Origin: Microbacteriaceae bacterium VKM Ac-2854
Lineage (GTDB): Bacteria; Actinomycetota; Actinomycetes; Actinomycetales; Microbacteriaceae
NCBI GenBank assembly: GCA_013205085.1
Contig: JABMLH010000002.1
Location: 561,425 to 625,424 of the forward strand
Direction: 5' to 3'
DNA: 64,000 nt
The first letter of the stretch is position 1, and every line of letters starts with the position of its first letter. This document shows positions 24,480-32,797 of the stretch, in pieces. Made by a program: the position numbers and the translations under genes. Below the pieces are notes generated by a model. The model was not told the DNA's origin, ran no database searches, and saw only the letters and a list, made by a program, of their open reading frames with translations.

Positions 24480-25253
24480 ATGAACGCTCGGCGCCGCAAG
24501 CCAATCTTCTGGGGCGTGTTAGCCGACGTTCGTCGTCGATATCGTGCGGGAGGCTCATCCCCAGCCACCGTGCCCGCTCCTCTGCACGGGTTCTCCGCTC
24601 CACCCGACGAACGGACCACCCGCTTGACCCTGCGCGATTCCCTCCCTGCCCACGACTCCCCCGGGTCCTCCCCCGCCCACCACTCCCCCGGGCTTTTCCC
24701 CGCCCCCACCCGACGCTCGCTCGTCCAGGCCGGCGCCTGGACGATTCCGGCCGTCGGAATCGCCATCGCCGCCCCCGTCGCCAGCGCCTCCGGCCCCGAC
24801 AGTTACGACCTGCGTCCGTTCGCCTCCGGTGACGGCCACGTCGGGATCAAGATGCCCAATCCCCTGAACGTCCGCGTGCTGAACCTGCTCGGCACGCCGT
24901 TCACGGGCACGATGGTGCTGACCGTCACCGTGGCAGCGACCTACAGCGCGAACGTGTACATCATCCCGAGCGGCAGCGCGCTCAACCCGACCGCGGCCAG
25001 CGCGAGCCAGGGCTGGGGCACCGGCACGATCGTGGCGAACACCGTGATGACCTTCCCCTGGTCGGGCACGATCGCCGGCAACGGCGCGGTCTCCTTCGAA
25101 CTCGACGGCAGCGCGAACTCGCAGTGGACGCCGACCCTGATCGGCTCGGGCACGCCGCTGCCGTTCAGCGACGTGATCGAGTACTCGATCGCCACGACGC
25201 CGGGCGACATCGTCGCCAACAACGTCACCACCAGCTCCGAGAGCTGGTTCTGA
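24480..25253 (+). CDS. Secreted hypothetical protein with twin-arginine-type signal
   Basis: This reading frame codes for up to 257 residues. The exported part is clear: TRRSLVQAGAWTIPAVGIAI followed by APVASASG, the same signal pattern as the small Ig-like protein at 19184. A beta-rich mature domain of about 150 residues follows (NVRVLNLLGTPFTGTMVLTVTV, NTVMTFPWSGTIAG). No catalytic motif is seen. The true start is uncertain. ATG 24480 has AGGGG very close; a TTG at 24624 would give a more normal signal length, and the Pro/Ser/His-rich stretch between looks non-conserved. Function unknown; probably a surface or extracellular protein. Confidence 0.6.
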   Translation: MNARRRKPIFWGVLADVRRRYRAGGSSPATVPAPLHGFSAPPDERTTRLTLRDSLPAHDSPGSSPAHHSPGLFPAPTRRSLVQAGAWTIPAVGIAIAAPVASASGPDSYDLRPFASGDGHVGIKMPNPLNVRVLNLLGTPFTGTMVLTVTVAATYSANVYIIPSGSALNPTAASASQGWGTGTIVANTVMTFPWSGTIAGNGAVSFELDGSANSQWTPTLIGSGTPLPFSDVIEYSIATTPGDIVANNVTTSSESWF

Positions 25254-25364
25254 TCCACCGGGCGACCCGGGCGCGTTCTCCGGCCCGGGTCGCCCGTTCG
25301 GTGGACGCGCGTCCGGCCCGACGTGGCTACGGTGGTCTCAGGCACCTATCGAGGGGACGCGACG

Positions 25365-25751
25365 ATGACCGATTGGGGAACGCCCGACAGCCTGGGCGAC
25401 CGGGCGAAGCAGGACGCGCCGAACTACCCGCCGCCCGTCGTACGGCCTGCCGCGGGATCGCCGTCACTGCCCTCACGCGAGGAGGCGGTGCGCGCCGCCG
25501 CCCTGAAGCGGTTGAAGAAGAAGCGCGACTTCCGCGGCACCCTCACCGGATGGGCGGGCACCTCTGCACTGACCACCGTCATCTGGGCGGTCACCGGCGC
25601 CCACTCCTACTTCTGGCCGATCTGGCCCATCATCGGCATCGGCATCGGCGTCGTCGCCCAGGCCGCATCGATCTGGGGGCCGGGAAAGACCGAGATCTCC
25701 GAAGAGGACGTCGAGGCCGAGATGCGCCGCCTGCAGGGCCCGACGGGCTGA
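25365..25751 (+). CDS. 2TM domain-containing membrane protein
   Basis: This 128-residue protein has a polar N-terminus of about 55 residues including a basic patch (ALKRLKKKRDFRGT). Two closely spaced hydrophobic segments follow (AGTSALTTVIWAVTGAHSYFWPIWPIIGIGIGVVAQAASIW region, residues 62-102), then an acidic tail. This is the 2TM domain pattern (RDFRGHLxxYxxVN-like start, WPIWPxxGWGIGLxxH in relatives), found in small actinobacterial membrane proteins and fused to some histidine kinases. The role is unknown. The start ATG 25365 has GAGGGG upstream and a TACGGT -10-like box at 25329. Confidence 0.75.
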   Translation: MTDWGTPDSLGDRAKQDAPNYPPPVVRPAAGSPSLPSREEAVRAAALKRLKKKRDFRGTLTGWAGTSALTTVIWAVTGAHSYFWPIWPIIGIGIGVVAQAASIWGPGKTEISEEDVEAEMRRLQGPTG

Positions 25752-25764
25752 GGCTCGGCCCGGT

Positions 25765-25888
25765 GCGAACACCTGGGCTGCTCTGAGCGATGGCCACCCC
25801 TCTTCGCGCGACCGAGATCCGCGCGATCACGCGGATCGAGCGCAGTGGCCATGGGATGCGGTTCGCTCAGACCAGCCCACGTGTTCGC
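25765..25888. repeat. 124 nt nested palindrome (family H), possible structured RNA or terminator
   Basis: The outer arm 25765-25790 pairs with 25863-25888 at 24 of 26 positions. Inside, TGGCCAC (25791-25797) faces GTGGCCA (25845-25851), and GATCCGCG-N6-CGCGGATC forms a perfect apical hairpin. It starts 13 nt after the 2TM gene stop. The surrounding 352 bp gap (25752-26103) contains this element plus two family A palindromes and no gene. Confidence 0.75.
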
Positions 25889-25941
25889 CTCGCCGTCAGA
25901 GCGTCGCCCGCAGCCGCACTTCGGGCAGGCCGGCCCGCGCA

Positions 25942-25990
25942 AAAGGGTTGTCACTTCGTCGGTCGCTCACCGACAAAGTGACAACCCTTT
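25942..25990. repeat. Dispersed palindromic repeat, family A (TT subtype), copy 2
   Basis: 21 bp arms, 25942-25962 and 25970-25990, with one mismatch; core AAAGGGTTGTCACTT. The 7 nt loop makes a compact hairpin with short A and T runs at its two ends, as expected of a two-way intrinsic terminator. Confidence 0.9.
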
Positions 25991-26038
25991 CAAAGGTCCG
26001 CGTCTCCAGCCGCCCCCGCCCCGAGCAAGAACGACGAA

Positions 26039-26090
26039 AGGGGGTTGTCACTCCGTCCCGCGAAGCGGTGGGACGGAGTGACAACTCCCT
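26039..26090. repeat. Dispersed palindromic repeat, family A (CC subtype), copy 3
   Basis: 21 bp arms, 26039-26059 and 26070-26090, with one mismatch; core GGGTTGTCACTCCGTCCC. It ends 13 nt from the stop codon of the flavin monooxygenase gene and sits beside copy 2 of the other subtype. Confidence 0.9.
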
Positions 26091-26103
26091 TCGAGCAGGA
26101 ACG

Positions 26104-27453
26104 CTAGACGGCGGCGCGGATGCGGGCGCCCGGGTGGTCGGCCGCGAGGCGGGCGCGGCCGTCGCCGCGGAGGCGTCCGCGCAGGGTGTCGCCGGCCTGC
26201 GGCTCGACGACGAGACCGCGTGCGCGCAGCTCCGGCATCACCAGGTCGATGAAGCTGTCGAAGTTGCCGTACGGGTCCGGCTGCACCAGGAAGCCGTCCG
26301 CGCCGGTCGCCGCGACCGCGGCCTCCGCCTGATCCACGACCTCGCTCGGCGAGCCGATGAACGGCGCGCCCATCACGTTGTTGGCCTGGAACTCCTCCAG
26401 CACCTCGCGCACCGTCGGCGCGTTCGGGCCGAGGAAGCGCTCGAGGTTCGTGCGCCCGGTCTGGGTCACCGTCGAGGGATCGATCGGCTTGTCCGGGTCC
26501 ATCACCGAGAGGTCGACGCCCGTGTAGAAGGAGTAGGAGGCGGCGGCCTCGTCCAGCGTGCGGGTCGCGACCTGGCGCGCGCGCAGCTCGTGCGCCTCCG
26601 CACTAGTCGGCGCGACGATGAAGGTGCCCGCCATCAGGCATTTGATCGACTGCGGGTCGCGGCCGAACTCGGCGGCACGGCGGCGGATGTCCGCGATCTG
26701 CTCCGCGACGGCCGGGATCTCGGCGGCCAGGAACACACCTTCGGCGTACTTCGCCGCCAGATCGCGCCCCGGACCCGAGGCGCCGGCCTGGAACAGCATC
26801 GGCGTGCGCTGCGGCCCGGGCGGCACGTTCAGCATGCCCTTGGACTGGACGAAGGGGCCATTGTGCTCGATCTCGCGCACTTTGTCGGGATCGGCGTAGA
26901 CGGCGCCCTCGCGATCGAGCACGATCGCGTCGTCCTCCCAGCAGCCCTCCCAGAGCTTGAGGCTCAGCTCGACGTGATCGGTCGCGATCTCGTAGCGCTT
27001 GTCGTGCTCGACCATCGGAGCGCCGAACAGCCGGGCCGAGGCGTTCTGGCCGGCGCCCGTGACGATGTTCCAGCCGATCCGACCGTTGGTCAGGTGGTCC
27101 AGCGTCGCCATCTTGCGGGCGACCATCGGCGGCTTCTCGACCGAGGTCGACAGCGTGGTCACGAGGCCGAGCCGCTCGGTCACCGCGGCGAGCGCGGGCA
27201 GGATCATCGCCGGGTCCGCCTTGGGCGTCTGCACCCCGTTGCGCAGCGCCGCCGCCGGCACCGCGTCGTTCACCACGGGGTAGCCGTAGTCGTCGGCCAT
27301 GAACAGGAAGTCGACGCCCGCTTCCTCGCAGCGACGAGCCATCTCGATCCAATGCTGCAGGTCCAGGAAGTTCGTCGAGGTGTTCTCGGGCAGGCGCCAC
27401 GATCCCATCAACATCGCGGATTGAAACATCCCGATCTTCCACGGTGCCGCCAT
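26104..27453 (-). CDS. LLM-class flavin-dependent monooxygenase (NtaA/SnaA/DszA-like)
   Basis: This 449-residue luciferase-like TIM-barrel enzyme is FMN-dependent and needs a separate flavin reductase. NtaA-type features include KIGMFQSAMLMGSWRLPEN near the start, DFLFMADD, VTERLGLVTTLSTSVEKP, TNGRIGWNIVTG and the LFQAGASGPGRDLAA segment. Relatives oxidise nitrilotriacetate, EDTA, organosulphur compounds or pyrimidines; the substrate is not predictable here. The start ATG 27453 is preceded by AAGGAG. A 16 bp perfect palindrome lies 26 nt upstream and is nearly identical to one before the ABC importer operon. The enzyme is therefore likely part of that regulon and acts on the imported compound or a breakdown product. 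Confidence 0.88.
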   Translation of the reverse strand: MAAPWKIGMFQSAMLMGSWRLPENTSTNFLDLQHWIEMARRCEEAGVDFLFMADDYGYPVVNDAVPAAALRNGVQTPKADPAMILPALAAVTERLGLVTTLSTSVEKPPMVARKMATLDHLTNGRIGWNIVTGAGQNASARLFGAPMVEHDKRYEIATDHVELSLKLWEGCWEDDAIVLDREGAVYADPDKVREIEHNGPFVQSKGMLNVPPGPQRTPMLFQAGASGPGRDLAAKYAEGVFLAAEIPAVAEQIADIRRRAAEFGRDPQSIKCLMAGTFIVAPTSAEAHELRARQVATRTLDEAAASYSFYTGVDLSVMDPDKPIDPSTVTQTGRTNLERFLGPNAPTVREVLEEFQANNVMGAPFIGSPSEVVDQAEAAVAATGADGFLVQPDPYGNFDSFIDLVMPELRARGLVVEPQAGDTLRGRLRGDGRARLAADHPGARIRAAV

Positions 27454-27478
27454 CGTCTTTCTCCTTGTTCCTCTAACT

Positions 27479-27494
27479 TGAACTGATCAGTTCA
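27479..27494. promoter_or_regulatory. Palindromic operator upstream of the LLM monooxygenase
   Basis: TGAACTGATCAGTTCA is a perfect 16 bp palindrome, extended by T at 27478. The 17-mer TTGAACTGATCAGTTCA matches TTGAATTGATTAGTTCA before the ABC operon (32800-32816) at 15 of 17 positions, and the two differences are symmetric. Probable site of the TetR regulator encoded at 27670. Confidence 0.75.
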
Positions 27495-27533
27495 CACTCT
27501 ACGCAACGGATGTTTCCGCGGTGTGAACCGGCT

Positions 27534-27595
27534 GCGCTGTCGTTTTCACCGCGCGCGGCCGGCATGTCACCAGCGCGCGGCGAAAGCGACAGCGC
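27534..27595. repeat. Dispersed palindromic repeat, family C, copy 2
   Basis: GCGCTGTCGTTTTC (27534-27547) pairs with 27582-27595 with one mismatch. The inner CCGCGCGCGG-like arms match copy 1 at 22021. It lies 74 nt from the TetR gene stop, farther than other copies. Confidence 0.85.
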
Positions 27596-27669
27596 GGCCG
27601 GAACGACCGCGCGGTACGAGAGCGCCGGGAGGGCCGCCGACCCAGCGCCGACGGCTCAATGCCGACGGC

Positions 27670-28248
27670 TCAGCGCTCGGCGTCCAGCTCCGCGACCAGG
27701 GCGCGCACGCGGGCGGCGTGCGCGGCGGACAGTTCGTCCGCGTCCCCGCCCGTCAGCAGCAGGATCTGCAGCCCGCGCCAGAGCGAGGTGATCTCGATCG
27801 CGGTGACGCGGCTGCGTTCGGCGCCGTAGCCCTCGGCCCGCAGCACGCCGTCGATCCGCTCCAGCCACTGCGTGTTCGACCGGCTGATGAACGGCGCCCA
27901 GACGTGGCTGGCGTGAATGGCGATCCCGAGCTGCTGGAAGTACAGCCGCAGGTAGGGGATGTTCTCCGCCGCCGACAGGTCCGCCCACGCTCGGATGAGC
28001 CGCTCGGCGAAGTCGCCCGACTCGGCCAGGCGCACGAAGAGGTCGCGCAACCTCGGGAAGCGCTCGAAGGCGCGCACCGCGGCCTCGTCCAGCAGATCCT
28101 CCCGCGAGCCGAAGTAGTACAGCAGCATCCGGTTGTTCGAGCCGATGCTGCGGGCGATGCCGCTCAGGCTCATCTGGATCATGCTCTGATCGAGGATGCG
28201 GTCGACCACGAGTTCGAGCAGCCGATCCCGCTCCGCCGTCCCCGCCAC
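27670..28248 (-). CDS. TetR family transcriptional regulator of the importer/monooxygenase regulon
   Basis: This 192-residue protein has a TetR-type HTH: ELVVDRILDQSMIQMSLSGIARSIGSNNRMLLYYFGSREDLLDEA (about residues 10-54), with the YYFxSREDL recognition helix end. The helical effector domain follows. The start is taken as GTG 28248, since upstream sequence runs back into the deaminase gene. It is the last gene of the ABC importer-deaminase operon (47 nt gap). Two near-identical palindromes, before that operon and before the LLM monooxygenase gene, are its probable targets. The inducer would be the transported compound or a metabolite; that is inferred. Confidence 0.82.
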   Translation of the reverse strand: MAGTAERDRLLELVVDRILDQSMIQMSLSGIARSIGSNNRMLLYYFGSREDLLDEAAVRAFERFPRLRDLFVRLAESGDFAERLIRAWADLSAAENIPYLRLYFQQLGIAIHASHVWAPFISRSNTQWLERIDGVLRAEGYGAERSRVTAIEITSLWRGLQILLLTGGDADELSAAHAARVRALVAELDAER

Positions 28249-28295
28249 GCCCCCGACTCTACCCGGCGCCCGCAGCCGCTCGTGCGGCGTGAGGG

Positions 28296-29279
28296 TCACG
28301 CCGTGGCGAGCCAGGCGTCGATGCGCTCGCGCGCCGCCGCCTTGACCTCGTCGGGCGCGAGCGTGGTCTCGATCGAGGTCCACGCGCAGGCGGCGAGCTG
28401 CTCATCCGTGAGCCCCAGCTCGCTGCGGCAGAGCTCGTACTCGGCGAGGATGTTCGGCCCGAAGATGATCGGATCGTCGGCGTTGATCGAGCACCGCACG
28501 CCGGCGGCGAGCAGCAGCGGCAGCGGATGCGCGCCGATCTCCTCGACCACGTCCAGCAGCACGTTCGAGGTCGGGCAGACGTCGAGGGTGATCCCCCGCG
28601 CCACGATCTCGGCGATCAGTTCCGGATCCTCGATCGCGCGGACCCCGTGCAGCACGCGGTCGGCGTGCAGCACCTCGATCGCTTCGCGCACCGACTCGGG
28701 CCCGACCAGTTCGCCGGCGTGCGGCGTCGCGTGCAGGCCGGCGGCCTTGGCGATCGCGAACGCCTCGGCGAAGTCCGCGCCGGGGTGACCGCGCTCGTCG
28801 CTCGCCAGCCCGAGCGAGACGACCCCCTTCCCGGCCAGCGAGGCGGCGGCCTCCGCGATCAGGATCGAGTGCTCGATGCTGGCGGTGCGGTCGATCGTCG
28901 CCATAAAACCGAAGGCGAGGCCGTGCTTCGCGGAGGCGGCGCGGGCGTGCCCGAGCATCACCTCCAGGGCCGCGACGTGCGAGCCGTACCGCTCGACGTA
29001 GAAGGACGAGTCGACGCCCAGCTCCAGGTAGACGACCCCGTCGGCGACCTGATCCTCGAAGATCTCGTCGATCAGCCGGGCCATGTGCGCCGGCTCGTCC
29101 AGCACGGCGAGCAGCGTGCGGTAGACCACATCGAACTGGCTGAAGCCGCTGAAGGTAGTGGTCTGCGGCGGCTCGACGCCGAGCGTCGCGGCCATCTCGG
29201 CGAGCGAGGACGGCCGGATGGCGGCCTCCATGTGCAGGTGCAGGTGGCCCTTGGGCAGGTCCGTGAGGGTGCGGGTCAT
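28296..29279 (-). CDS. Adenosine deaminase family enzyme
   Basis: This 327-residue amidohydrolase has the full adenosine deaminase signature. Zinc histidines lie in KGHLHLHMEAA (residues 10-20). LGLASDERGHP, HAGE (catalytic Glu), DVCPTSNV and SINADDP (metal and catalytic Asp) are in the right order. The family hydrolyses the amino group of adenosine, adenine or related purines and aminofutalosine. The HMEAA variant in place of HLEGS/HLDGS suggests a substrate other than plain adenosine. It lies directly downstream of an NMT1-type substrate-binding protein gene in an importer operon, so it probably acts on an imported N-heterocycle. Start ATG 29279. Confidence 0.85.
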   Translation of the reverse strand: MTRTLTDLPKGHLHLHMEAAIRPSSLAEMAATLGVEPPQTTTFSGFSQFDVVYRTLLAVLDEPAHMARLIDEIFEDQVADGVVYLELGVDSSFYVERYGSHVAALEVMLGHARAASAKHGLAFGFMATIDRTASIEHSILIAEAAASLAGKGVVSLGLASDERGHPGADFAEAFAIAKAAGLHATPHAGELVGPESVREAIEVLHADRVLHGVRAIEDPELIAEIVARGITLDVCPTSNVLLDVVEEIGAHPLPLLLAAGVRCSINADDPIIFGPNILAEYELCRSELGLTDEQLAACAWTSIETTLAPDEVKAAARERIDAWLATA

Positions 29280-29348
29280 GCGGATTCTTCCGTCGAAAGC
29301 TGGCGAAGGATGGAGGGAGGGGCGACGCGCGCCGCCCCTCCCGCGAGA

Positions 29349-30395
29349 TCACTCGAGGTCGGCGGTCGCCGCTTCGAGGTAGCTCATGTCGATGTAGTCG
29401 GCGGGCTCCGGCAGGTCCGTGTATCCGGCCGCGGTGAGACCCGGGTAGATCTCGTTCGTCATCCGCTCGACGCTCATCGAGAGGATCGGGGCGTCGGTGT
29501 CGCCGAGCACGAGCGGCTGCTGCAGCGCGTTCTCCCGGGTCTGCTGAGTGAGGTCGAGACCGAGGTCGGCGCCGTACTCGTTCACGGCCAGCTCGGCCGC
29601 TTCTGCCGGGTCGTCGCTGTTCTCGGTCCAGCCCTTGGCGGAGGCGCGCAGGAAGCCCTCCATCGCCGAGCCGTTCTCCTCGACGTACGCGGAGTCGCCG
29701 TAGATCACGTTGCCGTAGGTCGGGATGCCCAGCTCGGAGTAGAGCGTGACGACGTAGTCGTCGGGCGCGAGGCCGTACTGCTCCTCCAGCGTGATCGGCT
29801 GGTTGGTGGCGTACGCGGTGTACGCGACGCCCTGGCCCTCGACGAGCGGGGCGATGTCGAAGCCGGCGGGGATGAACTCGTAGTCGGGCTCCAGGCCCGC
29901 GATCGTGAAGATCGCGTCGTAGTCGATCTGGGTGCCCTCCTGACCGAGCACGGTCTTGCCGACCAGATCCTCGGCCGAGGTCACCGGGTCGGAGGCGAGC
30001 GAGACGATCGAGCTGGGGCTGTCCTGGTAAACGGAGCCGATGGCGGTCCAGTCGTTGCCGGCCGCGAAGCTGGACAGCCACGCCTGCGAGCCGGGCTCGA
30101 CGCCCAGGTCGGCGTCGCCCGCGGCGACGGTCGCCATGGTGGTCGGCGCGTTGGGGCCGCCGCCGATCCACTCGATGTCCAGGCCCTCGTCCGCGTAGTA
30201 GCCCTTCGAGTCGGCGAGCCAGAAGCCCGCCCACTCGACGTTGGTGATCCAGCCGAGCGAGACGCGGATGGTGGTGAGGTCGTCGGATTCGGACTCGGCG
30301 GTCGCGGTGCCGGAGCAGCCCGAGAGGGCGACGGCCGTGACGGCGACCAGACCGACACCGACGGTGCGCAGGAGTCGCTGGGGAGTGCGGAACAT
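29349..30395 (-). CDS. ABC importer substrate-binding lipoprotein, NMT1/THI5-like
   Basis: This 348-residue protein has a lipoprotein signal (lipobox LSGC, Cys near residue 27), then an NMT1/THI5-like periplasmic-binding fold. Motifs include VSLGWITNVEWAGFWLADSKGYYADEGLDIEW, AGDADLGVEPGS and GKTVLGQEGTQIDYD. Relatives bind pyrimidine precursors of thiamin, riboflavin, sulfonates or nitrate/taurine-type ligands. No thiamin riboswitch precedes the operon, which argues against a thiamin role. It captures the ligand outside the cell for the two permeases and ATPase encoded upstream in the same operon. A GGAGCAC ribosome site lies before ATG 30395. Confidence 0.9.
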   Translation of the reverse strand: MFRTPQRLLRTVGVGLVAVTAVALSGCSGTATAESESDDLTTIRVSLGWITNVEWAGFWLADSKGYYADEGLDIEWIGGGPNAPTTMATVAAGDADLGVEPGSQAWLSSFAAGNDWTAIGSVYQDSPSSIVSLASDPVTSAEDLVGKTVLGQEGTQIDYDAIFTIAGLEPDYEFIPAGFDIAPLVEGQGVAYTAYATNQPITLEEQYGLAPDDYVVTLYSELGIPTYGNVIYGDSAYVEENGSAMEGFLRASAKGWTENSDDPAEAAELAVNEYGADLGLDLTQQTRENALQQPLVLGDTDAPILSMSVERMTNEIYPGLTAAGYTDLPEPADYIDMSYLEAATADLE

Positions 30396-30476
30396 GGTGC
30401 TCCTTCAGGGTTTCGGGGTGGGTTCGTTGCAGGGGGGATCGAACCGACCGCGGGCGCGGCCGGGAGTGAGTGGAGG

Positions 30477-31232
30477 TCAGCTGACCCGTGCATCCACGCG
30501 GCGTTCGAGGGCGCGCGCCGCGATGAAGACGAGGACGGAGACGACGGTGGCGACCAGGGCGACGCCCCAGGCGCGCTCCATGTCCATGTAGCTGCGCGAC
30601 TCCGAGAACAGCGCGCCGAGGCCATGCGCGCCCATCAAGAACTCGGCCAGCATCGCGGCGAGCACCGCGGTCGGTGCCGTGATCCGGATCGAGACCATCA
30701 GGTTCGGCAGCGCGTAGAGCACCCCGAGCCGGCCGAGTAGCTGCAGCTTGTTGGCGCCGAGTACTCGGAACAGGTCACGGCCCGCGGCGGGGATCGCGGC
30801 CAGCCCCGAGAGGGTGAACACGAACGCCGGGAAGAAGCAGATCAGCGCGGTCGAGGTGAGCACCGCCGGGTCGCCGTAGCCCACGATCCGCGCGATGATC
30901 GGGATCATCGCCGTGATCGGTACCGAGCGGATGATCAGCGCAGCCGGAGTGACGACGCCGGCGACCGCGGCGGAGGACCACACTAGGATCGCGCCGAGGA
31001 AGCCGATCAGCGTGCCGCCGACCAGACCCGCCAGCGCGACGCCGAGCGTGTACGACACGTCCGGCAGGTAATCGCCGAAGCCGAGCACGACGTCGGCGAT
31101 CACCGGCCACGGCCGCGGCGCGACGGTGGAGGTGTAACCGTTCAGCACCACCCAGGCGTCCCAGGCGACGAGCACCAGGGCGATCGGCCACAGGTGCAGC
31201 AGGGCGGCGGCGGCGGAGCGGGCGCGACTCAT
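30477..31232 (-). CDS. ABC importer permease (SsuC/TauC type), second permease
   Basis: This 251-residue inner-membrane protein has six hydrophobic segments and the BPD_transp_1 cytoplasmic EAA-like loop (GLAAIPAAGRDLFRVLGANKLQLLGRLGVLYALPN, residues near 150-185). That loop contacts the ATPase. It pairs with the upstream permease as a heterodimer. The start at 31232 overlaps the preceding stop by 4 nt (ATGA); longer reading is inside the neighbour. The family imports small organic anions or heterocycles. Confidence 0.9.
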   Translation of the reverse strand: MSRARSAAAALLHLWPIALVLVAWDAWVVLNGYTSTVAPRPWPVIADVVLGFGDYLPDVSYTLGVALAGLVGGTLIGFLGAILVWSSAAVAGVVTPAALIIRSVPITAMIPIIARIVGYGDPAVLTSTALICFFPAFVFTLSGLAAIPAAGRDLFRVLGANKLQLLGRLGVLYALPNLMVSIRITAPTAVLAAMLAEFLMGAHGLGALFSESRSYMDMERAWGVALVATVVSVLVFIAARALERRVDARVS

Positions 31233-31966
31233 CCGAATCTCCTCACGGCGAGGCGCTGCAGCTGCACGAATACCAGGTAGGCGACGAGCGAGAGCACGGT
31301 GGCGACCAGCGCCGCCGACCAGAGCAGCGACATCTGGTAGTTCTGCATGGCGCTGACCAGCAGCAGCCCGAGGCCCTTCGGGGCGCCGAACCACTCACCG
31401 ATCGTGGCGCCGAGGATGGCGGCCGGGGCGCTGAGGGTGAGCCCGTCGAAGAACGCAGGCACGGCGCGCGGCAGCTCGAGCCGGAGCAGGCGCTGCCAGC
31501 GGGAGGAGCCGAGCACCGTGAATACGTCGGCGTGCGCGGCCGGCACGGTGGCGAAGGCGGAGGTCATCGTGACGAACATCACGAAGCCGACGCTCAGCGC
31601 GGCGATGACCATCGGGGTGTCGGTGCGGCCGACCGTGGTGATCAGCAGCGGGGCGAGCGCGATGGTCGGCACGGCGTTGAGGATCGCAGCGAAGCGATCC
31701 AGGCCCGGGCGCAGCAGCGGCACGATCAGCGCGAGGGCGGCGCCGAGCACGGCCACCACAACGCCGAGCACGAGGCCCTGGCCGGCGGCGATCAGGGTGA
31801 CCAGGCCGTTGCGCTGCAGCAGCGCGCCGCCCGCCGGCGTGGCGAGGTAGGCGAGCACCTCCGTCAGCGGCGGCCAGGCGCGGCCGGCGACGCCGGTGCG
31901 GCCGATCAGCTCGGCGGCGAGGATCAGGAGCAGCGCGCCGCCGACACCGTAGAGCGCGCGCCTCAC
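31229..31966 (-). CDS. ABC importer permease (SsuC/TauC type), first permease
   Basis: This 245-residue membrane protein has about six membrane segments and an EAA loop (FATVPAAHADVFTVLGSSRWQRLLRLELPRAVPAFFDGL) typical of binding-protein-dependent permeases. It overlaps both the ATPase gene (4 nt) and the second permease gene (4 nt). Such coupling ensures balanced synthesis of the complex. Two distinct permease genes point to a heterodimeric channel, as in ThiX/Y-like and RibX-like systems. The ligand is unknown. Confidence 0.9.
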   Translation of the reverse strand: MRRALYGVGGALLLILAAELIGRTGVAGRAWPPLTEVLAYLATPAGGALLQRNGLVTLIAAGQGLVLGVVVAVLGAALALIVPLLRPGLDRFAAILNAVPTIALAPLLITTVGRTDTPMVIAALSVGFVMFVTMTSAFATVPAAHADVFTVLGSSRWQRLLRLELPRAVPAFFDGLTLSAPAAILGATIGEWFGAPKGLGLLLVSAMQNYQMSLLWSAALVATVLSLVAYLVFVQLQRLAVRRFG

Positions 31967-32781
31967 GCCGCGTCCGGATCGCTGTGGTCGAGCAGGGCCG
32001 TCAGCTCGTCGACGAGCTCGTGGAACTCGGGGCTGCGGGTGGTCGCGGCGTCACGCGGGCGCTCGAAGTCGACCGTCTTGACCGTGCGGATGCGGCCGGG
32101 GCGGCCGGTCATCACGATCACGCGGTCGGCGAGGATGAGGGCCTCGTCGACGTCGTGGGTGATCAGGATGGTGGTGATCTTCTCCTCGCCCCAGATCCGC
32201 GCGAGCTCGGCGTTCATCCGGCGCCGGGTCACGGCGTCGAGCGCGCCGAACGGCTCGTCGAGCAGGAGGAGGTCGGGGCTGAGCGCCAGGGCGCGCGCGA
32301 TCGAGGCGCGCTGGCGCATGCCGCCGGAGAGCTGCTTGGGGCGGGCGTTCTCGAAGCCGGCCAGGCCGACCAGCTGGATCAGCTCGTCGACCCGGGCGTC
32401 GTCGACGCGGCGACCGGCGACCTTGAACGGCAGCGCGATGTTGGCGCGGACGGAGGCCCAGGGCAGCAGCGCGTGCTCCTGGAACGCGACGCCCAGGCGG
32501 TGCTGCTTGGCCAGGCGCTGCGGGTCGTCGCCGAAGACCTCGACGCTGCCGGTCGTCGGGGTGTCCAGGCCGGCCGCGAGCCGCAGCACGGTGGACTTGC
32601 CGCAGCCGGAGGGGCCGATGATCGCGACGAATTCGCCCTCGGCGATCTCGATGTCGACCTCGGCGAGCGCCTGCAGCGTCTTGCCGCGACCGAGCGGGAA
32701 GACCTTCTCGGCGCCGCGGATCGACACGGCCGCGGTGCCGACGGCGGCCGCCGGCATCGTGAGGTCAGTGCTCGTGGACAT
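31963..32781 (-). CDS. ABC importer ATPase (SsuB/TauB type), first gene of the operon
   Basis: This 272-residue nucleotide-binding subunit has Walker A IIGPSGCGKST (about residues 55-65), a Q-loop in AFQEHALLPW, signature LSGGMRQRASIARAL, Walker B LLLLDEPFGALD and the switch His in ILITHDVDEA. It hydrolyses ATP at the cytoplasmic face to drive import. It leads the operon ATPase-permease-permease-binding protein-deaminase-TetR. ATG 32781 has a GGAG site, and a palindromic operator lies 17 nt upstream of it, overlapping the probable promoter. Confidence 0.93.
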   Translation of the reverse strand: MSTSTDLTMPAAAVGTAAVSIRGAEKVFPLGRGKTLQALAEVDIEIAEGEFVAIIGPSGCGKSTVLRLAAGLDTPTTGSVEVFGDDPQRLAKQHRLGVAFQEHALLPWASVRANIALPFKVAGRRVDDARVDELIQLVGLAGFENARPKQLSGGMRQRASIARALALSPDLLLLDEPFGALDAVTRRRMNAELARIWGEEKITTILITHDVDEALILADRVIVMTGRPGRIRTVKTVDFERPRDAATTRSPEFHELVDELTALLDHSDPDAA

Positions 32782-32797
32782 GCGCCCGCTCCGTTCG

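Noticed and set aside
24624-24626. TTG as definite start of the secreted protein at 24480
   Set aside because: It gives a better signal length but has no ribosome site, so it was kept only as an alternative.
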